A stretch of DNA of 43,612 nt from JAUZQZ01 sp964492105 (GTDB lineage: Bacteria; Pseudomonadota; Zetaproteobacteria; Mariprofundales; Mariprofundaceae), in the NCBI GenBank assembly GCA_964492105.1, contig CAZBJB010000005.1, forward strand, positions 1-43,612, in the 5' to 3' direction. The notes under the pieces are model-generated. The model did no database searches. It was given only the letters and a program-made list of their open reading frames with translations, and had not been told where the DNA came from. The translations under genes were made by a program, and so were the position numbers. This document shows, one piece after another, positions 35,557 through 42,657 of this stretch; the first letter of the stretch is position 1, and every line of letters starts with the position of its first letter.

Positions 35557-35744
35557 TGCGTATGCGTGTGGACTGGGCTGATTTCCGTATCCCGCCCATC
35601 AATTTATGGGTCATGCCGCCATGGAACCCGCACTGGCACGACGCCGATAACAGGACTCTGCATCATCAGGCGCCGCCATCGCATGCAGGACTGCTGCATC
35701 GCCGTTTCCTGCGACTGCTGACGGCGAGAGGCAAAGGTGGATAA
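35556..35744 (+). CDS. Small ORF between nrdJa and nrdJb, function unknown
   Basis: A 62-codon ORF whose ATG shares one base with the nrdJa stop (TGATG), a typical stop-restart junction. It ends two bases before the nrdJb ATG, and its last codons contain the nrdJb ribosome-binding site (AAAGGTGG). The product is rich in Trp, Pro, His and Arg (WADFRIPPINLWVMPPW at the N-terminus) and has no membrane segment or cysteine. I do not recognise it. The junctions argue that it is translated; whether the peptide or only its translation matters is unknown. Confidence 0.55.
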   Translation: MRMRVDWADFRIPPINLWVMPPWNPHWHDADNRTLHHQAPPSHAGLLHRRFLRLLTARGKGG

Positions 35745-35746
35745 TC

Positions 35747-36382
35747 ATGACAACAAGGATTGAGAAACAGATTACCGCTTATGAGGTGATCAAACCCGGA
35801 TCCGGGCAAGCGGAGACTACGGTCACCCAGATTGCACCGCTGCTGGAACGCGACGATGTGCTGGAAGGCACCACCTACAAGATCAAGACGCCGCTCTCCG
35901 AACATGCGCTGTATATCACCATCAACGATGTGGTGATCAAACGCGACGAGGCGGATGAGCACAAACGCCCGTTTGAAATCTTTATCAACTCCAAGAATAT
36001 GGAGAATTTCTCCTGGATCGTGGCGCTGACGCGCGTCATTTCCGCTGTATTCAGGAAAGGCGGCGATGTCACCTTCCTGGTCGAGGAATTGAAAGCCGTG
36101 TTCGATCCGCGCGGCGGCTACTACAAGAAGGGTGGAAAATACATGCCATCACTGGTCGCCGAAATTGGTGAAGTCATTCAGCAACACATGATTTCCATTG
36201 GTATGATGGAAGGCCAGCTAGCCACGCCGGAACTTGAAGCCAAGCGTGCCAAGGCGCGGGAAACACTGGGCGAGAAGGGTATGAAAAATGCCCACTGCTG
36301 TCCCATGTGCAATGCCAAGGCGCTGGTGCGCCTCGATAACTGTGATACCTGTCTGGAATGCGGCCATAGCAAATGCGGTTGA
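35747..36382 (+). CDS. nrdJb: Class II ribonucleotide reductase accessory subunit with TSCPD domain and zinc motif
   Basis: A 211-residue partner of NrdJa, corresponding to the C-terminal part of one-piece NrdJ enzymes. The TSCPD-type domain spans roughly residues 40-160 (LYITINDVVIKRDEADEHKR; NFSWIVALTRVISAVFRKGGDV). The C-terminus carries four or five cysteines (CCPMCNAKA...CDTCLECGHSKCG), which bind zinc and/or shuttle electrons to the catalytic cysteines. P. aeruginosa NrdJb is of similar size. AAAGGTGG precedes the ATG. A short family A repeat begins 6 bp past the stop. Confidence 0.9.
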   Translation: MTTRIEKQITAYEVIKPGSGQAETTVTQIAPLLERDDVLEGTTYKIKTPLSEHALYITINDVVIKRDEADEHKRPFEIFINSKNMENFSWIVALTRVISAVFRKGGDVTFLVEELKAVFDPRGGYYKKGGKYMPSLVAEIGEVIQQHMISIGMMEGQLATPELEAKRAKARETLGEKGMKNAHCCPMCNAKALVRLDNCDTCLECGHSKCG

Positions 36383-36387
36383 CAGAG

Positions 36388-36448
36388 GAGCCTCTTGTAA
36401 AACTCTGGGTGGAAGCCGATCACCGCTCGTGAGTTTTGCAAGAGGCTC
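36388..36448 (-). repeat. Family A repeat, short copy behind nrdJb
   Basis: A 61-bp internally deleted copy in the opposite orientation to the other three. GAGCCTCTTGTAAAACTC pairs with GAGTTTTGCAAGAGGCTC. As an RNA hairpin right behind nrdJb it may act as a transcript end or stabiliser, though no U-tract follows. Confidence 0.85.
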
Positions 36449-36513
36449 AGATGTTACGTGCTTCAACGAAGATAATGGTCGTCATACACATGCTCGGTTT
36501 TTTCATCCTGCCA

Positions 36514-36581
36514 ACCTGCACTATTCATGAATCGCCGTGATGATTGCGCCTGCCTGTGCGTGAACGCACGCAGACAGGCAG
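36514..36581 (+). repeat. Family B repeat, left half
   Basis: CCTGCACTATTCATGAATCG, then CCGTGATGATTGCGCC and the hairpin TGCCTGTGCGT...ACGCACGCAGACAGGCA match the 41.6-kb copy; the right half is missing. The rest of the 36449-36629 gap shows nothing I can identify. Confidence 0.72.
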
Positions 36582-36629
36582 GGTCTGTGTCTGCAACGGA
36601 TTGTCGAGGAAGAAAAGCGTTGTGCCGGT

Positions 36630-37358
36630 TCATGCTCGAGACGCCTCATATTGAGCAATCCATGCGGCAATATCTTGATACACGGGCAGGTGCTCGAAGC
36701 GTGACCTGTGTGAAAGTGGATTCAGCCATATATTCATACCAATCAATTCGAAATGGTCGGCTTCCAGTGTGCGCAGGTGTTCTCCCCATTGGGCGGATGC
36801 AACAGACACCTGTGAATCGTTTTGACCTTCAACTTTCGCAATCAATCGTCCGAAACGACGCATGAGCCAAGGCAGTTCATTGATACGCCGCGCCGCAGAA
36901 TAGCTGCGGTAGAACACATCACTGTGATCCGGCGTGCGGTCATTGAATTGCTGCATGGCCCTCCGAGTCAAATCCGTGATAGCCGGCAAATAACGGTACC
37001 ATGTTTGTATTTCATGGTCGGCAGCGGTTGAACCCCGATGGGGTGTAGCCAACGTGGTCAGGCTGGTTGTTTCTTCATGTCCGCCCAAATGAGTAATATA
37101 GTATCGGGCATCCAGCCCTCCCATGGAATGGGCAATCAGATGGAATGGTCCTGATTCATGTTTTAATCGTTCGGCAAGAAATTCCGCGCGCCGTTTAATG
37201 TTTTGCCCCCACGGAAGACGCGGAACCACAACAACAAACCCCATATTTTCCAGCATGGGGCGTACGTCCTGAAAATATTCCCACCACAGGAATCTGGGGA
37301 TTCCCAGCATACCGCACAACAAAACAATGCGTGGTCGGTGGAAGGGTGCGTCCGGCAT
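36630..37358 (-). CDS. Alpha/beta hydrolase, triacylglycerol-lipase-like
   Basis: A 242-residue hydrolase similar to bacterial family I lipases/esterases. The nucleophile elbow AHSMGG (Ser about 78), an Asp in VEGQNDSQVSVASAQWG and the His in EADHFELIG form a plausible catalytic triad; TLATPHRGS is typical of lipases. The N-terminus IVLLCGMLGIPRF would supply the oxyanion hole. No signal peptide is seen, so a cytoplasmic location is likely and the substrate is unknown. TGGAGG ends 9 nt before the ATG; a GTG 9 nt upstream overlaps the purF stop but lies directly on the ribosome-binding site. It is the last gene of the apaH-radA-cvpA-purF group. Confidence 0.82.
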   Translation of the reverse strand: MPDAPFHRPRIVLLCGMLGIPRFLWWEYFQDVRPMLENMGFVVVVPRLPWGQNIKRRAEFLAERLKHESGPFHLIAHSMGGLDARYYITHLGGHEETTSLTTLATPHRGSTAADHEIQTWYRYLPAITDLTRRAMQQFNDRTPDHSDVFYRSYSAARRINELPWLMRRFGRLIAKVEGQNDSQVSVASAQWGEHLRTLEADHFELIGMNIWLNPLSHRSRFEHLPVYQDIAAWIAQYEASRA

Positions 37359-37363
37359 GTCGG

Positions 37364-38791
37364 TCACCCTCCACGATTAACGAAATGCAGCAGTGACAAC
37401 TGAGGGGAGCGAGGCCCTTCAATGGGTACGGGATAATTGCCGGAAAAACATGCGTCACAATGCAGGTGTTGCGGCTTATCCACGGCATGGTACAAGCCTT
37501 CAAAGGAAACAAAGGCGAGCGAATCGGTACCAATGGCCCTGCACATTTCATCAACATTCATTTGATTGGCCATTAGTTGATTCGCATTTGGCGTGTCAAT
37601 GCCGTAAAAACAGGAATAACGGGTCGGTGGGCTGGAGATACGCATATGCACCTCTTTGGCGCCTGCTTTACGCAGCATTTCCACCAGCTTTCGACTGGTC
37701 GTACCACGCACGATGGAATCGTCCACCAGCACCACGCGCTTGCCCGCGATAATATCCCGATTAGGATTCAATTTTAGTTTCACACCAAAATTACGAATCG
37801 ATTGTTGTGGTTCGATAAACGTGCGGCCTATATAATGATTGCGAATGAGCCCCATCTGGAAGGGTAATCCTGATTGTTCCGCATAGCCCATGGCGGGCGG
37901 TGTGCCGGAATCGGGAACCGGTACGACAATGTCCGCGTTGACGAATGCTTCACGGGCCAGTTCCGCACCGATCCGGTAGCGCGCTTTATATACATTGATA
38001 CCTTCCAGTGTTGAATCCGGGCGGGCAAAATACACATATTCAAAGACACAAAATTTGGGATCACGCGACTGGAACGGATACAGGCTTTCGATGCTGTTTT
38101 CTTCAATAACCACCATCTCTCCAGGTTCGACATCACGTACGAATTCGGCACCAATCAGGTCAAAGGCACAGGTTTCCGAGGCCAATACCCATGAACCATC
38201 CAGCTTTCCCAGCACCAGTGGACGGATGCCGTTGCGGTCGCGCAGGCCAACCATGCGCTTTTCGACCAGTACCAGCAGGGAGAAGCCGCCTCTGAGCTGT
38301 CGGACGGCTTCAGCCAGACGTTCTTTCATGGTTGCCGCCCGGCTTTTCGCGACCAGGTGAATCAGCACCTCGGTATCGGAAGTAGACTGGAAAATGGACC
38401 CCTGTTTTTCCAGTATTTGCCTTAATTCCGGAGCATTCACAATATTACCGTTGTGGCACATGGCAATGCCGCCGTGTGCATATTCATACGAAAACGGCTG
38501 GCAATTACGTAAACCGGACTCTCCCGAAGTGGAATAACGTACATGTCCAATGCAGCGATGTCCTGCGAGATTCTTGATATCCCGTTTCTGGAACACATCC
38601 GCAACCAACCCCATGCCACGATGGCTGTTAAAATCGTGGCCATCGGTACAAACAATACCTGCTGATTCCTGACCACGATGCTGCTGCGCATAGAGCCCGA
38701 GATAGGTGAGGTTGGCAGCTTCCGGGTGGTCAAAGACGCCAAACACACCGCATTCGTCATGAAAATGGTCATCCCGGAACCCGCGAATCAT
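37364..38791 (-). CDS. purF: Amidophosphoribosyltransferase
   Basis: A 475-residue enzyme catalysing the first committed step of purine synthesis, from PRPP and glutamine to phosphoribosylamine. A 13-residue propeptide precedes Cys14 (HDECGVFGV), the N-terminal nucleophile, so the enzyme is of the Bacillus-type maturing form. GQESAGIV, the PRPP loop VVLVDDSIVRGTTSRK and four cysteines placed as the ligands of a [4Fe-4S] cluster (KFCVFEY; RYSCFYGID; CDACFSGNYP) are present. The start overlaps the cvpA stop by 4 bp. cvpA-purF is a widespread pair. Confidence 0.96.
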   Translation of the reverse strand: MIRGFRDDHFHDECGVFGVFDHPEAANLTYLGLYAQQHRGQESAGIVCTDGHDFNSHRGMGLVADVFQKRDIKNLAGHRCIGHVRYSTSGESGLRNCQPFSYEYAHGGIAMCHNGNIVNAPELRQILEKQGSIFQSTSDTEVLIHLVAKSRAATMKERLAEAVRQLRGGFSLLVLVEKRMVGLRDRNGIRPLVLGKLDGSWVLASETCAFDLIGAEFVRDVEPGEMVVIEENSIESLYPFQSRDPKFCVFEYVYFARPDSTLEGINVYKARYRIGAELAREAFVNADIVVPVPDSGTPPAMGYAEQSGLPFQMGLIRNHYIGRTFIEPQQSIRNFGVKLKLNPNRDIIAGKRVVLVDDSIVRGTTSRKLVEMLRKAGAKEVHMRISSPPTRYSCFYGIDTPNANQLMANQMNVDEMCRAIGTDSLAFVSFEGLYHAVDKPQHLHCDACFSGNYPVPIEGPRSPQLSLLHFVNRGG

Positions 38792-39360
38792 CGCATGCTC
38801 CTCCGGATAATGGATTTTACGGTCTCTTTGTCTTTGTCCGGGATGCTGATAGCTGACACATTCGGTTTACCGTCCCCCTGCCGCGAAAAGATGTAGCCCT
38901 CGGGAATGGCCCCCCTCAGCAAATTGCCCGTTTCAATGGCATAAGGTGTCAGCACGCTCTTTTTCATCCATGGTTTGTCTGGCCTGGCATAGGAAGTGTA
39001 GATGAGGAAAAACAGTCCGATGAGCAGTAACCCCCGAGCAAAGCCGAAAAACATGCCTAGCGTACGATCAGTGGCAGTAAGATCGGCCATGTCCACCAGT
39101 TTGCGGACGAGTGCGCCAGCGAGCGCTACAACGACCATGACGGCAACAAAAATGAGGGTGAATCCGGCGATATTGGCTACTGTGGTATCGGGTATCCAGC
39201 CACGCATGGAATTCGCTGCCATACCGGAAGCACGGCTGGCGGCAAAAAAGGCAGCCACCAGACCGACGAGTGAGATAACTTCACGCACAAAACCTCGCCA
39301 CAGGGACAACACCATGGAGAGACCAACGATGGCAATCAACAGATAGTCAAACAAATTCAA
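38788..39360 (-). CDS. cvpA: CvpA family membrane protein
   Basis: A 190-residue inner-membrane protein with four hydrophobic helices (YLLIAIVGLSMVLSLW; ISLVGLVAAFFAASRA; IAGFTLIFVAVMVVVALAG; FGFARGLLLIGLFFLIYTS). The RGFVREVISL motif after helix 1 and DRTLGMFFGFARG are characteristic. CvpA is needed for colicin V export and envelope homeostasis in E. coli; its molecular role is not settled. The 4-bp overlaps with radA and purF show one operon. Confidence 0.92.
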   Translation of the reverse strand: MNLFDYLLIAIVGLSMVLSLWRGFVREVISLVGLVAAFFAASRASGMAANSMRGWIPDTTVANIAGFTLIFVAVMVVVALAGALVRKLVDMADLTATDRTLGMFFGFARGLLLIGLFFLIYTSYARPDKPWMKKSVLTPYAIETGNLLRGAIPEGYIFSRQGDGKPNVSAISIPDKDKETVKSIIRRSMR

Positions 39361-40751
39361 GCTAACCCCGCCTGCGCAGCTTCGGCCATATTACGAACCG
39401 GATGATATGATACGCTGGCCTTTGATTTTGGCGCGAGTGTAACAGTGGTACCCGCTGCGCGCACCCTTACATGGTTTTCTTTCGGAAGAAGCAGTTGTGA
39501 GAATCCCAGGTTGGCTGCTTCTTTGACGCGAGCTTCGGGGTGGCCAACGGATCTGATTTCGCCCGTCAGACCGACTTCGCCAAACGTCGCCATGTCTGCG
39601 GGCATAGGGCGTTCCTGGTAAGCGGAAATGACGGCCAACATGACGGCGAGATCCGCCGCCGGTTCAAGAATTCGTGCACCACCCACCACATTGACATACA
39701 CATCCTGTTGTCCCAGAGGCAGTCCGATGCGTCGCTCCAGTACGGCGGTAAGCATGGACACCCGGCCCGTATCCAGGCCCACGGCGCTACGTTTGGGCGT
39801 GGCATAGACGGTGGGAGCGACCAGTGCCTGCACCTCCACCAACAGTGGACGCGTTCCTTCCATACAGGCCAGAATGACGGAGCCCGGTACATCTGCGGCG
39901 CGTTCAGCCAGAAATATTCTTGATGCGTCACGAATGCCGATTAACCCCGCATCGGTCATCTCGAACACGCCAATTTCGCCAGATGGGCCGAAACGATTTT
40001 TGACGGCGCGGAGAATGCGATGTGCATGTCCCCGATCACCTTCAAAATATAATACGGCATCAACCATATGTTCCAGAACCCGAGGTCCGGCAATAGAACC
40101 GTCCTTGGTCACATGACCGGCGAGAACCAGCGTATGCCCACGTTGTTTGGCGCTTTGAATCAGCCCCGCGGCGCAATCGCGTACTTGCGCCACCGTTCCG
40201 GGAGCGCTGCTTAAGCGTGATGTAACCGTGGTCTGGATGGAATCAATGATAACGGTTGTGGGTTTAAGCCGGTCAATGGTGACCAGAATCGCTTCCAGAT
40301 CAGTGCTTGCGGCCAGGTGGATCGCGTCATTTCCCGCCTGAATACGCTCGCCGCGTAGCCTGACCTGTTGGGGTGATTCTTCACCGGTAACGTAAAGCAC
40401 CTTACCCTGTTCGGCCAGATGATGGGATGCCTGCAATAACAGCGTGGATTTACCAATACCGGGATCGCCGCCGATTAGCACGGCGGAACCGGGAACAAAA
40501 CCATTGCCCAGTACCCGATCCAGTTCATGCAGGCCAGTAGATCGGCGTGGCGACGCGCTACTGTCAATTTCCGTGATCGGCGTGACCACAAGCGGAGCAG
40601 TCTTTCTCTCTTTCATGGACGTTGATGTGACTGGCTGTTCGACGATGCTGTTCCATGATCGGCAATCCGGGCATTGACCTATCCACTTGCGATGTTCAGC
40701 ACCGCAGCACTGACAGACAAAAAGGGTGTTGGACGGGGATGTTTTTACCAT
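39357..40751 (-). CDS. radA: DNA repair protein RadA
   Basis: A 464-residue RecA-like branch-migration helicase. An N-terminal C4 zinc finger (CQCCGAEHRKWIGQCPDC), Walker A GDPGIGKST, the RadA-specific KNRFG motif (VKNRFGPSGEIGVFEM) and a C-terminal Lon-protease-like domain (VYVNVVGGARILEPAADLAV) appear in the standard order. Length matches E. coli RadA (460). It overlaps cvpA by 4 bp and follows apaH by 9 bp. Confidence 0.96.
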   Translation of the reverse strand: MVKTSPSNTLFVCQCCGAEHRKWIGQCPDCRSWNSIVEQPVTSTSMKERKTAPLVVTPITEIDSSASPRRSTGLHELDRVLGNGFVPGSAVLIGGDPGIGKSTLLLQASHHLAEQGKVLYVTGEESPQQVRLRGERIQAGNDAIHLAASTDLEAILVTIDRLKPTTVIIDSIQTTVTSRLSSAPGTVAQVRDCAAGLIQSAKQRGHTLVLAGHVTKDGSIAGPRVLEHMVDAVLYFEGDRGHAHRILRAVKNRFGPSGEIGVFEMTDAGLIGIRDASRIFLAERAADVPGSVILACMEGTRPLLVEVQALVAPTVYATPKRSAVGLDTGRVSMLTAVLERRIGLPLGQQDVYVNVVGGARILEPAADLAVMLAVISAYQERPMPADMATFGEVGLTGEIRSVGHPEARVKEAANLGFSQLLLPKENHVRVRAAGTTVTLAPKSKASVSYHPVRNMAEAAQAGLA

Positions 40752-40760
40752 GGACGTATA

Positions 40761-41594
40761 TTAATCCGGGGTCCGGCATTGGCACGCGGGACAATCGACC
40801 GAAGCCAAGGCAACCTCCACTGCATCCAGCCGCGCCAGTGTCAGCGTCCCTCCCCAGACACAGCCTGAATCCAGCCCCAGCACATGCGGCTGATCCGTGA
40901 CCAGACCCTTTGCCGCCCAGTGACCGAAGATCACCCTGCAATCATCACGCCAGGCCAGTTGCTTATGCGCATACCATGCGTATTCGTTCTCGCCAGGTTC
41001 TCCCGATCGATTATACCAGTTAAAATAGCCACTGGATGTGCAGTAACGCACACGCGTGAATGCCGCCACGCTCAACAGTTGCCGTTGGATACCTTTTTTG
41101 AACGGTTCGCGTACTGGAAAATCACGAGCATGGATACGTCGGCTAAATTCCATCCATCCCTCACTACGAAGAATCTCCTCCGTTTCTTTTGCCCGTTTCT
41201 TACACTTCTTCAGGCCCCATGCGGGTGGAAATCCGGCATGCACCATACACCACCCAAGGCCCTCGTCGTGGTGTAATAATGGCCGATACCGTAACCAGTC
41301 AATCAGTTCATCATGATCCGGAGCAGCCAGAATTTCCTGTAAAGTATCGCGACGATACGGGCTCTCCCCCACAGCTTGCCCCAATAAATGCAAATCGTGA
41401 TTTCCAAGTACGCATACGCATGCATCGCCCAGTGATTTAAGATACCGCAATACCTGTAATGAATCGGGGCCTCGATTGACCAGATCACCCACACACCACA
41501 ACACGTCCCTTTCAGGGTTAAATTGAACCTTTTTCAGCAACTTTTTCAGAGGTTTGTAGCAACCCTGGATATCACCAATAGCATAAACGGCCAT
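40761..41594 (-). CDS. apaH: Bis(5'-nucleosyl)-tetraphosphatase, symmetrical (Ap4A hydrolase)
   Basis: A 277-residue metallophosphatase splitting Ap4A into two ADP; it also removes Np4 caps from RNA. The metallophosphoesterase motifs GDIQGC, GDLVNRGPDS, LGNHDLHLL and MVHAGFPPAW are clear, with the later histidine in IFGHWAAKG. Length is normal. The ATG lies 12 bp from a family B repeat, leaving little room for a native promoter. The start region AACATGGCCGTTTAT is also found in the family D element. Confidence 0.95.
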   Translation of the reverse strand: MAVYAIGDIQGCYKPLKKLLKKVQFNPERDVLWCVGDLVNRGPDSLQVLRYLKSLGDACVCVLGNHDLHLLGQAVGESPYRRDTLQEILAAPDHDELIDWLRYRPLLHHDEGLGWCMVHAGFPPAWGLKKCKKRAKETEEILRSEGWMEFSRRIHARDFPVREPFKKGIQRQLLSVAAFTRVRYCTSSGYFNWYNRSGEPGENEYAWYAHKQLAWRDDCRVIFGHWAAKGLVTDQPHVLGLDSGCVWGGTLTLARLDAVEVALASVDCPACQCRTPD

Positions 41595-41606
41595 GTTTCA
41601 GCGCTG

Positions 41607-41722
41607 GCCTGAACTATTCATGAATCGCCATGATGATTGCGCCTGCCTGTGCGTGCCGCACGCAGACAGACCGGGACAAAGGAACAAGCAAGGGTATGGC
41701 AGCATTTATGAATAGTCCAGGC
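41607..41722 (+). repeat. Family B repeat, most complete copy
   Basis: A 116-bp element with inverted ends GCCTGAACTATTCATGAAT and ATTTATGAATAGTCCAGGC (17 of 19 positions pair). A central hairpin CTGCCTGTGCGT/CGCACGCAGACAG is followed by GGGACAAAGGAACAAGCAAG and GGTATGGCAGC. It lies directly upstream of apaH and is the reference for the other copies. Confidence 0.82.
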
Positions 41723-41733
41723 TAACGGAAAGC

Positions 41734-41893
41734 CCAAGATCCGACATTGACATGTGGCGCATGCCGCAACCCTTTGATGCGCCTGACATTCTGGAAAATC
41801 ACTCATCACCAATGAGGTGAATACATGATTTTTTGAAACGCCATGCAAACCAAATACTTACGCCCTGCATCCAATGTCAATGTCGGATCTTGG
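41734..41893 (+). repeat. Family C inverted-repeat element, copy 2
   Basis: A 160-bp element with 20-bp inverted ends CCAAGATCCGACATTGACAT and a perfect 7-bp flanking duplication GGAAAGC. It is nearly identical to the copy at 32.9 kb, so both insertions are recent or the family is still being mobilised. It inserted at the edge of a transposase relic. Confidence 0.92.
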
Positions 41894-41900
41894 GGAAAGC

Positions 41901-42235
41901 AGGTGGCTACCCACCTCAAGTGAATTTGCAACAGTATAGGGACATGATCTAAACAGTTCGTAGACATCAAAGATAGCATGGCGATCCCCATCGAAAACAA
42001 TCAGTTTGTTGCCATTTTTTTTCGCGTCCCTTCTCTCTGAACTTTCTGATACCCGTCTCCTCGCCCTGTTGGTTTTTCGCATCCTGGTCGTCCATCCATA
42101 CCCTGAACGCCGTGGTCAGAGCCATGGTGATGATGGTGAGATAGACGTGGGATCGAAAGCCATCCATACTATTTTGACGTATGCCACCGCTATCAGCCAG
42201 CGGCATCCTGCTGTCTGGATCCCATACCATCATAT
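41901..42235 (-). pseudogene. Transposase C-terminal relic with a frameshift
   Basis: One frame gives MDGFRSHVYLTIITMALTTA, FRVWMDDQDAKNQQGEE and GIRKFREK; the protein continues in another frame as NGNKLIVFDGDRHAIFDVYE, LFRSCPYTV. The switch lies at a run of eight A (minus strand, 42015-42022). The text resembles C-terminal ends of DDE transposases, but I cannot name the family. No start or upstream catalytic domain can be traced. The stretch 42236-42350 shows only stop-rich remnants of the same element. Confidence 0.5.
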
Positions 42236-42350
42236 CTTGAACCCGAACACCGTTTCAACCACTTTTCTGATGGGCACCCTTTACGATGGCGCGTAAAGAT
42301 TGCTCATGCTCATAGCCATGTGGAGGCGTCTGACACGCACTCTAAAGGCA

Positions 42351-42515
42351 TTAGGAGCTGCAAATAAATAACATGGCCATTTCTCCATCCAGCCTATGTA
42401 CCATCTTGACGCGCTGCTCTATCACAAAATATTCGATGTAGTAGAAACTGCATCTCATATTTTGTTCAATCGCATCACGACAATCTGGTACATATTCAGG
42501 CGTATAAACGGCCAT
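42351..42515 (-). CDS. 54-codon ORF spanning the family D element
   Basis: The ATG lies in one terminal repeat (AACATGGCC) with AAGGAG 13 nt upstream, and the TAA lies just past the other terminal repeat. The product begins MAVYTPEYVPDCRDAIEQN, has a Tyr/Phe-rich middle (CSFYYIEYFVIEQ) and ends MAMLFICSS. It is uninterrupted, unlike its neighbours. I do not recognise it; it may be the fused ends of a larger transposase or chance. Confidence 0.35.
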   Translation of the reverse strand: MAVYTPEYVPDCRDAIEQNMRCSFYYIEYFVIEQRVKMVHRLDGEMAMLFICSS

Positions 42516-42534
42516 GTTATTTATTTACAGCTCC
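42354..42534. repeat. Family D inverted-repeat element (MITE-like)
   Basis: A 181-bp element with about 29-bp inverted ends: GGAGCTGCAAATAAATAAC then ATGGCC on the left, and on the right the complement of GGAGCTGTAAATAAATAAC then ATGGCC. TTA flanks both sides, a possible 3-bp target duplication. Only one copy is seen in the window. It contains a complete short ORF on the minus strand. Confidence 0.75.
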
Positions 42535-42657
42535 TTAGCGAGTGGGCGTGAAATTTTTGCCCCGGCTAACGCCTTGAGGAACGGTCCTTATGTCGAATAT
42601 CCAGATGCAAAATCGAATGGTAGACACGGACAGTGTTGATGAATAATGTCGGCTAAA

